This document shows, piece after piece, positions 1-15,200 of a stretch of DNA of 64,000 bases. The stretch lies in NCBI GenBank assembly GCA_022113835.1, contig JAILWY010000009.1:7788001-7852000 (forward strand), written 5' to 3'. This stretch comes from Atopsyche davidsoni. Lineage: Eukaryota; Arthropoda; Insecta; Trichoptera; Hydrobiosidae. The notes under the pieces are model-generated. The model did not search any database and was not told where the DNA came from. It saw only the letters and a program-made list of their open reading frames with translations. Every line of letters starts with the position of its first letter. Position 1 is the first letter of the stretch. The translations under genes and the position numbers were made by a program.

Positions 1-231
1 GCAATTCTCGATGCCGACGAAATCACCGACGGACACCGAAACCCACGGTGAAAAGCCGGTTGCGAGCGATCGCACGAAAAGCACACCGAAACCAAAGACG
101 ACGGAGAAAGAAAAAGAAAACCTCCACATCGTCATCACAAAAGACACTAATCAAGATTGGTTCGGCAGCGCCGGTTCTCCTCAGCTCGAAACGATTTATG
201 AAGACCTGTCAACCTGTCCCACCTTGTTAAT
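1..231 (+). CDS. bbg: Gene A exon (partial at window edge)
   Basis: The frame is open from base 2 to 231 and ends with two bases of a codon at donor AAT|GTGAGT (232). It encodes about 76 residues, hydrophilic and rich in Lys, Thr and Glu, followed by HIVITKD and a stretch ending LETIYEDLSTCPTLL. An ATG lies at 11, but the frame is open upstream of it, so the exon may continue past the window edge or the ATG may be the start of one isoform. Linkage to the gene rests on the phase: the two leftover bases are completed by the first base of the exon at 2692. No domain is recognisable. Confidence 0.7.
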
Positions 232-3200
232 GTGAGTATCATTACCATATTGTGAATAGGTTATTTTCTTTTACAATGAATCTCCATTTGGTGCGATCCG
301 ACTCATCGTGTTTTTTAATATGCGTAATGCAGGTCGCCGATTATAATCCGCTACCACAAAGAATAAACTATTATAAATCGACTAAAATATAACTGTTATC
401 CTAGTTTTGATTATTTATTTGAATACGCTTCAGCATAGCAAATAATTTAATGTTCACGATCTATCTGCACGGTCATAGCGCCCGGTATCAACATTCACTA
501 ATAGGTGAAAATATAGGCGTGATTTGACACAAATGGAAACGGTAGTCCTATTCGCCGTTCAGTCCGAGATCAACAGGCCGCGAGCGGTTTCTCTCATTAC
601 CTTACGCCTGGGTGTTTTCCCTTTTGATTACTAACATCGTTGTTAATGAAAGATATTCCTAATTGATTTACCGAGGTATTAAAACCGTGAAATCCACAAA
701 TCTGGAACAAAGATTACACGCAGCGCTTATCCTATTCGTTCAAATGTTTTTTATTTAATACTATTTTAATTATAACCTATGCTGCATTTTTTGCCGGTGA
801 TTTTGAAGCACACGCTTTTCGCTAGTATACTTCTGCGAACTGGCCCGTGGCCCGATCGTAAATTACGGTAATTAATAGCTCACTCTTGAATGCCAACCTG
901 CGTGTTCGTGTAAACCTCCGTGTTTGGGAGCTTTTGACATCTGTTTACCTTATTCGAAGCACTACTTGTCCGCTTGATAAGTTGGCTACGGTGGGAATAT
1001 TAAAAAAAGTTTTATTTATTGTCGCCCAAACTGTTTCCGCTGTAATAAAAACTATTTATTTTACGACAGGAATTTTAATTTTCTTAAATGGTATTCCACG
1101 CCCCACTGAAATAAACATGCTTTAAAGTTTTAAATTGATCTATTTTAGATCGCAAATGTTTTATTGGATAATTTACACGATATTGTACTCGCTATGTTTT
1201 AAAAACGTAACTTTTTTGTTCGGATTTCTTTTGATGTCAAACATTCCCAAAAAGGGATATATTAGGACACCAATATTCTCATAAATATAAATTTTGTAAT
1301 GGAGTCAATATCAGTCGGTAAAAGAAGAAAAATAAAAGAATGACTGAACTCATACGTCTACCCTAATTTTGGGAGATTCTTGTGTCTTAAATATTAGTTT
1401 ATTATTACGTTTGATATTATGAATAAATATTTTAGATACATATGAATCGATAAAGATATAAAAAGACTCGGTATAACTATTATTGATTATTGAGAAGAGA
1501 TAATTATAGTGTTTTTGGTTAAGATTTTAATTAAAGGTGACGTTAATATATGACACTAGACAGGCACGTTTATTTAAAAGTCTGATCATCATCTGATGTC
1601 AGGTAAACACACCTATAATAATACCAACGACAATCTACACTCCAAGCATGACTCACATGACATCCTTATTAAGCCTCAAGTCATCGTTAATGATAGATAA
1701 TTCATTATTTTAAAATACATATCGATTTGTAATAAAAAAATATTACAGTTTTCTTTAAAAACGATTACATTGGAAATCATAAATTATTATTTAAAATGTA
1801 GGGACTTAGTATTTTTGTCCGTCTCAAAGCAAACTTAGTATATCCAATTTAAATGTTAGTAGGAATCCCCGCTGTCTGCTTCGCTAACACGATTTGGGTA
1901 CCACGATGTTTTGAGATTTCGCTATAAATTATAAAGAATGTCAAATTTATTGCAAATACTGTGGGATGTGGGCTGTGGCCATTGTCGTACATAAAGGCTC
2001 GTGTTTAGCTATGAGAGGAATGTCTACATTATGTGCCATTATAAATCTCAATCGCTCCGTATTTCTTTTTAACGATTATGCGTTGAAATTATCAACAAGA
2101 GGAAAGGGGAGCGAGGGAGCCATTGAATCACCAGTACAAAATCCAAACATCTTGAACACAATTTTTTTTTCTATGCATATTTTGGGTATGCTATAACAAC
2201 CTTTTTTTAAAATTGTAAGTAAAGCTGTGTCTGGACCATAAAAACCTGTAGAAGAGAGATTTTAACACACAATTAATATTGACAGGATGTACGAATACGA
2301 TTGCGGAATTATGAAGTAATGGTACTTCTAGGATTTGTCGATAAAATACGACTGAATATTTACAGTTCAGGTTTAGACCCTCTCTCCCCATCAAATATAG
2401 TAATTATGAAATCATTATATTGAAATATGCGAAATAAAAGCACATCTTCTAACCGTATCATACTCAGCACCGTTACATGATTTGTATAATATACGCACGT
2501 GCCTATCATCGATTTGTTTTAACACCTCATAAGAAACGAGATCAGCTTTAATTACATTCATTATGTGTGAAAAACGATTATAAAGGCAGATAATAACGCG
2601 TAATGGTAGGTTACTGTAGCGCACGGTACTGTGGAGTGATTCATCACGGTGATTTGTGTTGTTTCTCATTGTTTTGACTTGGCCGTTTCAGCGAGGAGAC
2701 TGCTCGCCATCCGCCCGCGGGCGACTCCGGCAGCGACCGCGGGGCCAGCCACGACGGCGGGGAGCTGCGCCAGCCGGAGCCTCCTCTCAACCCTCACTCT
2801 GGCGCCGAACCCGCGACCAGACCGCACATCGTCGAGGGTGAGCCTGTCTTAATATACCTCCACAACGCATGCCATCGACTGAAGCTCACTTACCATGTAC
2901 AGTAAAACCTTGATGTAGCGGACCAATTGGGGGAGGGGGTGTCCGTTAAAGCCGAAAGTCCGTTATATCAAAATAGGTTTAAAAGAAATCAAAAAACTTT
3001 GTTTTGAATACAAAACACAAACAAAATTCTATTTAATCGTCTTCGGATTGCTGTTTGATATCGACGCGCTTGCTTTCGGTAATCCTACTAAAAAATAATC
3101 AAGTTTTGTTTTGCACTTTTGAAGTTTGCAGTTTTTTTATAATCAACTCTCGAAAATTACGAAATATTTTTTTTTTTTTACATTTTCTCATTTAAAACCC

Positions 3201-6200
3201 GCCGTTGTATCGAGGTTTTACTGTACTACGTATACTTTACACCCTTCCTCGAGGGGATTGGAGACGACACCCCAGAGTGTCCACTACAGATAGAAATTGA
3301 CCCACCATATCCGACTCGGTGAAAATATAAGTCTCCAACGGCTCCGGGATACCCTATACAAAATATAACTCCAAGTAGTCAACAAACATATCTAGGGGTG
3401 ATTATTGTACCCTCTTGTTCTGCTAGTTATTTTTGTTTTTGTTATAAATCTATATCGTCGTTATCTAGTTCTTAGTTATTTATTTAATGTATACTCATGC
3501 AGAAAAAGGGTTTTTTCACTTATTTTCCCTGCACAACACAATAATGTGAATAAAGAAATACATGTACGCCACCACCTAAGTCACACGTTGCAAGCCCCAC
3601 AACCTGCGCGCAGGATCAGGCGATAGCCACACCATATTATAACCCTAGCCATAAGAACTATTGTAAATTTATCTAATGAAAAATAAATATATATTTTTTA
3701 TAACTATGGGGCGATTTCGGCCTTGTTGGATAGATTGTCCAAAAACACCTCACCTTAGGCACGAAATATTTTTCATTCAGTTATGAACAGACAGACTACG
3801 CTTTCATCAGTTTGATTAATTTGTTTATTAAAACTAGCTGCTTATACTTTTGACTAATTTAACATAAGTTAAGTTTATATAGCTTGCATAAATGTAGTTT
3901 TTCTTTTATAAAAAAATAAATTACAAATATAAATTATTAAGGTTTTTCCTTAAATAATCACATACAAAGCAAACAGATAAGCGTTGTCATTATAACGTTA
4001 TGACACTAATAGGTATTTATTTACAACTTGTATGCAGTAAATCAGTGTATTGCTTACCACGGTTTCTAGTAATTTAGAGTTGAAACGAGATGAAGTGACT
4101 TATTTTATAGTGTAATTAGGTAAATCAAGTGGTTACTCTGCAGGTATATAAAGAAGAGATAGTGAATGCGTTTACTTTGTCACACCGCTTGAAAATTATT
4201 GAACACTATCTACATATCTTTTCATATTATCATTTCGTTTTGTTAGCTATTACACAAGACTTTGGGGGGACATATTTATTATCTCCATTTGTTTCGAATA
4301 ATCCGCAATTTATTTATTCTTTCTATTTCCGTTGCTGCTTTGAATTTGTCGTAAAATTTTATCGCCTGGCTTATAACACAATGCAAAATAGGGCTTGATC
4401 TTAACGTGAGACTTAATCATGAATATTTCAAATACTTCCATCTCCGTATTCCTTTAAAGACTTTTGACTTTTCACTTAGCTTATGTTCCCGAGTTAAGCC
4501 TCGTAATACGTTGTAAGTAATCGCTTCTTTACACTGCTATGGTAAACGTAATGTGCACGATTGTACAATATAATACATATTCAATGGTAGTGTCGCCATG
4601 TACGGATTCGTTGATGGCTTATTGGCTTGTGTTCAAAACTTGCATAAAGGACCATTGGAAATAATGTGTTTTTTTCATTTGTACTATTGACACATTTTTC
4701 TAAAGAGTATTTAAATAGTTAGTTTAGGTTATTGATAAGCAAAGGGAATGTGTAGACTTTTGATATCCTACGTCACTTTTCTATTTAGTTTATATAACTT
4801 AAGATAAAATAAAATATATAATCAATAATTTGTGATTATCAGTTCACAAATCCGTAGGTAAATAAAAAAAAAAAAAATTCTGCGTAGAAACGTATCTGAC
4901 GTCATTAGTCTGGACGTACATAGTACTGATAAGTTATTATAAAAATCTATATTTATTGGTTAATCCCAATATTGTCTTATTGAATAAAATATATTAATTT
5001 TAATACTTTCATGAATTTTTTTTTTTAATTATATATCATTTGGGACTAATTTTTGTATGTTGCTCATTTTAAATTTCGTTGCAACATTGTAATGTCGCAG
5101 CGAAAAAATATCGGCATTTAAATGCCAAATCCCCTGTGACCAACTTTTGACCACTTCCATCCAAATAACGTGATCCATTTTAATTCCACTTCTTGGCACT
5201 CCTGCTATACTATTTCTTCCTGAACTTAGTGCCGTTGTGTCTGTCAAATCTGGTGCACTGGCTATTTTTTTATCAAATTTATTCGTTGACCGCGCGGTCT
5301 TGCGGTTGAGCCGGCGTTTATTGAATGAACGGTCTATTCTATTCACAGATATGCAGTTAGACCCTTTCGACCCGCCAGCATTACTCATTAAGTGATGAAG
5401 ATTTTGATTAATGACTTTTAATCGATATAATATTTTATGAGTCATGTGTTATCCTTCAAATCACGGACTGCCACTGCACGAGCCGAGTCAGTTGCAACGC
5501 GATACCGCGCCGTCGAGTACTTGACCGTAATGGTATGACCTTATTGAAATAGTGTATAGTGTACAGGGTGTTTCAGTTCGGATTTCTAGTGCACATAACC
5601 TGATCACAATCTATTGTTCGCTGGACTGGAATTATTTGTTTACAAACTGGTTTGAGGTTTATTATGTCTACAATTTGTTGTTTTCCATCAGCCTGTAGGC
5701 GTGTGTGATCTAACACTGCATCCTCAAAATACATCCTTTGAAATTGGTAAGGAGCTTCGGAATAAAAATAATATTTACAATATCTTGGTCACTGCAGGCG
5801 CGGACCCACGCTTCTTAGCATAATATTATTTTTAGAATTGCTTTATGGATACGTGAGTACTTCATTCCATAAAAGATTCTTATATTATAAACACTACAGG
5901 AAAAAATCAATATCGTTGGTTCAATATTTTTTAAATTCAAATTTATTTATATAAATACTATGCTCAATAATTATATTTTAATACAAGTTTGCAATTAAAT
6001 AATGTGACCCACTATTTAATGTATGTATATTATGTACTTTATATTATTATAATACAATATTGTTTCGTAAGTTACCCTAAGAATGATTTGCAATACGAAT
6101 ACTTACTATCTTAAGCTGATTGGTAAAACTATTTTTTTGTACTTGTGTTTTCTTTTTATTTGTTGTATATTTTGGTTAGTCAACGCTTAATGTTTTGAAA

Positions 6201-9200
6201 CTTGTCGATTCACGGGAAGGTACGCAACAAATGCCATGAAGTGCGATTTCAAAAGTATAATCTACAGATTCCGCGCTATCGTCATATCTGATAAGTATCA
6301 CGTACAAGATATCAAAATTACAATTATTCAAGGTATAAAGAGTTTTTATTGATAACGTTTTGATCAATATGGTTTTTATGATTAAATATGTTCTTCGTTC
6401 CCGGGTGGATGCATCTGTTTTCTGAACAATTAGCAGGAATGCAAGACGCCGCGCCGGCTCGGTAGTGCCCGGCGCGGTTCATTCCTCCCGAGGCCCGCAC
6501 ATCCTCTCCATCGTCAGTCACAAATAGAGATTGTTCTCGAGAAATCCGGTCCGGCGTTATTTCTGATATTTTAGATCATCGCAGCACTGATTTGCTTCTC
6601 CGTGTGTCGGGACTCGAGAGCTCCGACGTATGATCTATTGCATCAAAGGCTATTATGTACTACATCTATAATCTTTTTTAAATATGCGTATGTAATTTGG
6701 TGATTTCACTGAGACGCGATGTATAATAAAATTGAAATATTGACTGCGTCCGTCGTCGTCGTCGTTTTAGATATATTAACAAATTTAAATATTTGTATGT
6801 GTATTATGTTTTTTTCTGCACAATATTAATTTTATCAATTGTCTAAATATGTTTTTATATTTAAAACCTGTTGAAGTATTATTTATAGGATTTTTTAATA
6901 AAAAATGTGTGCTATACATGTAAATTAAACGTGGCATTTTAACTGGCCAAAATACACATAAATTGTAAATTCTAGAAAACATAAACTGTCATTTTAAGAA
7001 GATTTATGATGAAATATGAAATGACAGCTCAAAGTGAAATTATTTTGTTTTTTTATAGTATATTTCACATATTAAATTTCTCCGTCATAATGAAATTTTA
7101 TATACAATATATATTATATATGTCCTCAGTGGTTATAAACGCATTAGAATACATTTGACATTTACTTACACGATATTCATATGATTACAGTAATTTTGAT
7201 ATTTAATGGCTAATATATTCTAAAATATAAGATTTAAATAAAATGCGGTATTTTGGTTTAAAAGTTGTTGTAATTGAATGTGATTCCTACCTTACGCTAC
7301 CCATATCGACTGAGGTCATACACTATTATTTTTTATATAAAAATTTCACGAAGGCTCAAAATATCCACAGGGTGATTTTGTCATTGAAGTAGAAGTGGAG
7401 AAAATCAAGCGGTGAGATTCATAAAATATCTTTGATTTTAATATAAGTTGCTTTGTGCGCTTGCATTGAATTGGGATTATCTTGTTTGCGATTCCACTCG
7501 GAAGCTCTAGAAGCGAGGGAAGTGGGGCCGGCGCGGGCTTCCGGCAGCAATGCAGCTTGCACTTACCCGCTAAATATAGTCACTCGCCCCGAGTCTGCCC
7601 GCGCCGCACCGGGGAGGTCATTGTTAGCTTACACTGTGCAGCTAATTGATCCTGATGACTGATTTAGGACCCGATCTCGATGGTACGATCTAAAAAATGC
7701 AGATGGTCATACTGGTTACTGTTCATTTCTGAGTTTTATTTTGATGTCATGACGGTGGTTAAAAAAATATGTTTTGTTCCACGAGGGACACAGATAATCA
7801 ACGAGGAGCCATTAATCACATTATATTAAGATACCACAAAGCAAGAGGCAGAATGGCAAGCAGTTGGGAGAAATCATTGTGTTTTTGCGTCTTACAAATT
7901 TTTATAAAATAAAAATTCTTACTGGTTTTCTCGGATCCAAGCTGGGGTCGTCGTGTTCGGGAAGCAAGCATATTAACCACCGGATCATGTGTAGGTTTTT
8001 TTTTCTTCATATTAATAATATCATTATCAATTTGATTTATCCACGCATTGAGTAAGTTCTATGATAATTAAAAATTGAAATGCAGTTTGTCGATTTATGG
8101 TAATGTAAAGATAGTGGCGTTGTAGGTTCAAGTTGGGTTAATGTCATCTGCAAGTTACCGTGAACTTTGGGTCTTCCGTTCAGTAGAATTAGTCCGTAAC
8201 TTCTTCTTCTTCTCTCTTTATATTTGTTTCTTATCTTGTACGTTTATTTTATATTTTGTATTTTAACTAAAGTTGACTAAATTATAAATATTCAAGCATC
8301 AGCAACGCCCCATTAAATATTATTATAAAATATCATTGGCACACAAATCAGCACTATCAATAATTTTTAATCCTATCATAGTTCTTGAAAATAATGTTTG
8401 CGGTATATTTCGATTGTTCCTTTCTTTTATTTGACCTTTTAATCTGCCTTCCGAGTACTACCAGCGCAGATGCTTAGCGTCCATCTTTGGTCTGCCATCT
8501 TCGTGATGTAGCCCGCCCATCACAGCTTACTATTGTAGGGCAATGTGTAGAAGAATTTGATTAATATTCATACCTTTCTAACTTAACAGTTTTAGGTAAT
8601 AAGTTGCAATTTACGATACTACCTCTGCTTACAATTTATTTAAAAGTTTACTGACTTTTTGTATAAAAACATATAGTATAAGCATTTGCCTTAAATTCTA
8701 TCAAAATAGATACGTATACGGACAATCCATTTTGTAAATTACAAAGTATGTCCCTATTCGCATTCTAAGATATGTTTTAAATGAAGTAATAATATAATTT
8801 ACTATATATGTAAAAGAAATAATTTTTCTAACGGAAATAATCTTTAAAGAATACCTGCTCAAGAAAATTAAAAAATATATATAGTAGACATTGATATATT
8901 TTCGAAATGATTGACAATTAATTTTCATAGCTTTTTTACAGTCATAAGTGTAGGTTTTCTAAATATGTTTTTTTAGCAGCGGAAACTCATATTGGTTAAT
9001 ATATGTAATTGTCCATCAAAGTATATGTCTTTGCAATATCCGCGTATCTCCAATAGTTACGGCTTGATTTACAAATTACAATAATAAAAACATTTCTGTA
9101 TAAAAAGTTCATTAATTTCAGATCCATTGAACTCTGTTTCATTAGTCCATCGATTACAGCCACCCGTGACTCGTTGTCTTAATCACAATACAGATCGTTC

Positions 9201-12200
9201 TGCAAATCAATTTACTGATGAAAAACGCCCAAATGCAAATCAGCCATTATGCCAGACCACATAATAAAGCAAAAACTCCATTTCGCATTCAAATAGCACA
9301 CGGATTATTCCAACAATCGTTCCGCGGGTAATATATTCCGGTTAATATTTGGACTCTTGATAGATCGCTTTCGTCTCTTGGCGCCCACTTTAGCGGACGA
9401 ACCTGAAAATAAAGGCCGATTTAACCTGCCTTAAAACGCACGGTCACGGTCATGGTCATGAAAAGTTTCTATAAAAATTTTGGCCTTTTAAAATGTTTGA
9501 ACCTTCTATGTTACTACTATTCAATAATATATTTTTTTAAATATTGACTGAATTCATGTACATATGCATCATTGTTCCATATAAATTTGTTCAGTTGAAA
9601 TAAAACTGCAACGCTGTTTGATCGGTCTATTTATTAATTGTAAAAAAAATATTAAGATTTTATCGGTGACGAAAAACGACACATTGTAAGTGCGTGCATA
9701 AATATAAAATAATTAAAAAACTGAATCGCGTTTGAACTGTAACGTATTTAAATTACCGGTGCTCTGAACTACCGCTGTTTACTTTATCTTGTAGATCTAT
9801 ATAGATATTTTAGCCACATTTTTCGCAACAGTAAATATAGCATCCTACAGCAGATTGTCTAAGGAAAAATCTAAAAAAAGAGACATTAGAAGAAGGAAGT
9901 GGCCGGAGATCGGAAGTACGATCGAATTAGTGAGACTGGCCCAGGATAGAAGTATATTCGATGAAATGGTCTCCAACCTCCTATGAGAAGAGGCTTCAGA
10001 AGAAGAAGATAACATCTTTAATAGAAATTTTAAAAAATAAAGCGATGCTTGAGCTTTATAGTAAAAACATGTATGTCTTCTTACTATATAAAAATAACTA
10101 GAATATTTTACTATAAATAAAAACAGTTGTAATTTTTTTTTTGTTCTAAAAGTTTTATTTTATCTTTTGCGCAAAAATATCCTGAGTTTCTCTATATCAA
10201 TTTATATCGCAGCTTTTTAACCCCGACCTGACCGTGCCGAAGTCCTCCCTGGCCGTAAAGTGTGAACCGGCCCGAGTCCGGCTCGGCAGCGGCGGCGCGG
10301 TGCGTCGGTATCGCCCGTCGATTCTTTCCCATAGATTTTCAATGCGAAGTAAATTATGGCAGACGTCACAAAAAACTCGTCTCACTTCCTAGCCCACGAG
10401 GCCCAGTCGCGCAGTGGCGGCGGGCTTTGTTTTGCATTCTCGGCCGCGTGAATAATTATTACTGACTTCCCGCGTTTTAGTAGCCGCGGTCCCAAATGAA
10501 GAGTCCAAATTACTAATTAGATACTTAAAAATTTACACCGACGAATGTATCAGACATGTCGGAAACGCTATTTCATGCAACTCCGATTTATTATTGGATA
10601 CCCGATAGTTTACATCTGCGAACAAGTTTTAATAAATCTTACGTTTGATTTAAACAGGCGTTGTTACTATCCGTTAAAATAATTTGTAAATGTGTAAATT
10701 TGTTTGAAACTATTTTAGGGCCATCTAACACACTGTTCTTACACATCTCAATCATTATTATAATCTAACATAGCTTAAATTTGTACATAAAATAGTTTTG
10801 AATCTGACTGGATAATACACAACGATAAAGGACGTATAATTTATAGGCTTTGTCATTTCGTCCATAAATCACGAATCGCATAATATGGTGTCTTACGATT
10901 TCCTCCAGCTGAAAATATAAAAGCTCTGTGCAGGCATTTTATTATCAGCGTGTGAGAATTTTCTTCAGCGAATTGCTGACGATGACTCGCCGAGTCACCG
11001 GCCGGGGCACGGGAATGCCGAAGCCACCACAAAGGCCCCGAAGTGCTCCTCGGAGGGCTATTTGCGGACTCAGCAGCCGCGGGGAGAATCATCCGCATCT
11101 GTAGGAGCGCAGCAAAAGCGCATCCACGCTTGTTCAATTTCAGACGATCGATCGACCGATGGTTTAAATTTCGGCAAAGAAACGTTACTGTACGTGGATT
11201 TATGGATATACGGTGTGGATAACGTCCATGACTCTATCATATTGATTTACTTGTAAATACTGTGTTTAGTTATATCACAGTGTGCAGTTAAAATGAATGT
11301 AGCGAGAAGTAAGTTTCATTATACTTCACGCTGTTTGATACATATTTTGCAAACGCTGAGTCAGATGTTATGGTCTACATATGATAATGCTTTTACGCGT
11401 CAATAAATTAACACTATCGATTTTGTATTGAAATATAATCACAATGAAAAAAAAAATAAAATGTACAGTGTTATTTTTGATAATGATTAAGTGCATTTTT
11501 TCAAAAATCGTACTTAATCATTATCAATCAATCATCCTGTACAGGCAAAATCGTACTTCCTGTGAGACGGTTTTCACAAAAATCAATAATATAGTGTTAT
11601 TTTTGTTTCATTTGTATCTTTTTTTTAATCCAAAATTTAAATTTAGTTTTAAGTTTGCAAGAATTCGTTTGCAGACATTTTTGTTAAGCCAGGATGTCTC
11701 TTCACCTGCCAACAGGATCACCTGTTGGTGAAGCAATTCTTTTATTTATGATCATTTGGAATGCTCGTATAATATATTTAATGTGAGTGAAAGTTACCTC
11801 GACTTAAAGCTTTCATTATTAACACGCAGTCTTGTGAATGACAAGAACTTGTTACCTAAACTATGGTAAAAATAAAATATTAATAAGTCAATTTATTGTT
11901 TTGGGAAAACCTCCAATGACACGATATTAAACCACTTTAGGTATTGCAACCTTATTCTCTTCCTGGTTTTATTTGTCCTTTTCTATGTATGTTTCTTAAT
12001 TCTGTATTTCTAATAATGAAAATATTTGTACTTACTTAATAATAATAACGCAGAAAAAAATTGTTTTGTCCATTAACATTGCTTAAGATTAATTTTCCCG
12101 ACATCCTGTCCGCGCAGCTTGCGACATCCCGCGCCGGCTGTAATTTTGTGACTCCTGATAGCTTTATACAGTCTGGGATTTTCATACGAATTTAACGGAT

Positions 12201-15200
12201 TTTATTGCTCATTATATTGGTCATTACTTTTTTTGTATCATAACCCTTTTATCTGATTTTAACAGAGCGATATTCATACCGGAAATTGCTTTTGGATTGC
12301 AGCTTAATTTTTTTCATAGATTGCTCCCCATGATCAGTGATCTTAATTTTTTCTTGTATGCTTTGACCGGTGGTCATTCGTTGCTTTGATGTACGCAGCG
12401 TAGACTATTGCAACACAAAATCTTACTTTCTTAACACTTATGTGAAAAGCTTCTTTTAAAGAGTTCAATCAAGAAATAAATGGGAAATGATTAAACGAAT
12501 TTTAAAAAAATATTAAAAAATGGATCACTTAGCCGTAGAAGATTAACATACTACAATGGCTTTGTATTACTAGGGATGTATTTCGCTTGTCGTGTTTATA
12601 TTGCTCGGCTCCAATTGGACTATATAAATTTGTTGATTAGTGAAAAACGGCGTAAAAGCTGAGGAACTGGTTTTATTTAGGTCTTAATTGCCTATTAGTG
12701 CTGCAGGAGATTGAACTTTCAATGTTATAAATTTTGGTATGTGTTTATACTAGCTCGTACATAAATGTTTATTTTAATGATTTATCTGTTCTCGCCTTCT
12801 ACCAGCGCCATAAGGCCGTCGATGAGTCTGCATGTTGGAAATGTGAAGTTCTTAGTATTGAAATAAAACAATAACAATATTTTAACTATATGACTGCGTT
12901 TTTAATGAATACAACTGTAAACACAGTTTTTGTTTTTAAACAATTTAGGGTTGAGTAAAATATCGGTTATCTTTATCAAATTCTTAATACATAAACGTAA
13001 TTGCTGATATAAAATTTTGGAGTAACACCTCTGTCCATAGGAATGCAAAATCATTAACATATTTTTATAATGTTACTTATCACCTACAATATATGCATTA
13101 AATCTAAAATTACACCAACAAATGTAAAATCAATTTTGATCGAAAATTGTCGGTTATCATATAATAACAAAATTGGAGCGAAATGATTATTATACAATAT
13201 TATAAATTATACTCGTCTCTAATCTTTAAATCGATGTTATGAACATTTTTTTAAGATTTCATGAAGTGACCCCTTTTGTGGCACTTGACGAGAATTATTT
13301 TGACTAATATTTTGGTCCACCCTGCCCATGGCGTGAACTATGAAGTATCAATAAATGTTATTTATAGTTATTTGCCTAAACGTCACGGAACTATGTTTGT
13401 GCGAGATAACTTTCTGAAATATGTGCAATGTTGCCATGATTCATGTCATGATGGTGACTTCTATTTTTACAACAGTAAATATGAATGCTGTATTGAAGCT
13501 ATTTCACATCTCATCTTTCAAAATGATTGATTTATTTCTGATTACGCATTTAGCCTCCTGTCTATCATACTAAAGGTTACTTTGATCTATATTGTTAAGA
13601 TTCGTCACAGTTGGTGACCTTAAAGATTTACCTTTGTTGTGAGTTTACGCTACGATTAGCGCTAGCTTAACCGCAAAATATCAAACAATAACATTTTGAA
13701 TCTGAGATAATGCGCAAACTTTTCATAGTGTACTACTGGATTACAGGCTCTTTCATTTTTTTAACAACAAAAAAACAGAACGCACCTCAATCACTGAGCC
13801 CGTATGTAATTTTTTCCTCATTTAATCAATGGAATCGGTATGTTTGCAAAGCTTACGGGATTATTGAAGTGTGACTTGATTCTTGTGGAATGCAAACAAC
13901 AGGTTGCGAATGTGCTTTGACTGCGTCCAGCTTGAAACTGTAATTTTTTTTATTTTATATTGATTACCGTTTTTTATTGTATAGTAAGTTATTTTGATTT
14001 ATCGATACAACATACCTTCTTTTTCACTCACAAAATACACTTGAAATACACAAATTTTTTAATAGTTGTATTGGTGACTCAAAAAAAAAATTTTTTTTTC
14101 GGGTGAATTCTTGTTTTATAAAAAAATATCCACGTTTAATTCTTGGTAACGTTAAATGCCTCGTTAAAGGGTTGCTCACATTACAAGAAAACTGCTTCAC
14201 TCACTGCTTCATACAAACTTCTCACAGTTATTTATTTAGTTTTCAGGGAGCTATTCACTTGTCACTCCATAAACAACGTTTCTCTACACCTTAGATAAAT
14301 TGGTGTCTCATAAAGTTGAAAGGCAAATTAATTACTTTACCACTACCCGGAATGGAACACTATCTGATTGATAAAGATTGAAGATATGCATAAATAAAAA
14401 AAATGTGGACGTTCACGAACCACGCATTTCTCGCTGTCGTCTATTTCAACCTTAATCATATACGATACAGCTTTATTAATTAATTTTAAATGTGTGCCGA
14501 AATCTTGCGATTCATGAAACCAAATCTGTAATGAAATCGTGGCATAGTTTCCTTAAAAAATAAATAAAAAATATTTATTGTTTTGCGTTGGTCGCCTCTG
14601 ACTTATAATAAATAGGCTGTTAAGTAGATACACATTAATCAAGTTTAATCCCCAGCTATCATATTATCGCCATTTTGTAATGTTTTTTTGCGTAATTGTA
14701 ATTTTATAAGACAAGATTAGACGTAATCATCGTTGTCGTTTTTTTATGTCATCCAAACCGGACATTCCGCTTTTATGGACGGCTCGCAATGGTTTTAATT
14801 ATATTCGCCTAAAGTTTTTAACGATCCTGATCTTCGTGAAGTCATACGGCTTGCCGTAATAAAAACTAGAAAATATTCGTACAGCTCATAATTTCGTGTG
14901 TGCATATGTTTGGCTGATTAATTTATGTATAGCATGCTATGAAATACATTTTGGCTGTTAATACCAGACCGTATTCTTCCGAATGACAAATTGCCGCCAT
15001 AAATTTTGTTTTAATTGTTACTGGTTTATCCAGATTTATTCACACATTTTAATCGTCTTTAAATTTTAATTAATTTCATGAATATATTCATTTCATTTTA
15101 TAAAATAATACAGGTAAACAAATTTGGCTCTGCTGATGAAATATTGCCTTGCGTGACATTTAAAAATTTAATTTTGATAGTAAAGTTATTATTTTTTATA

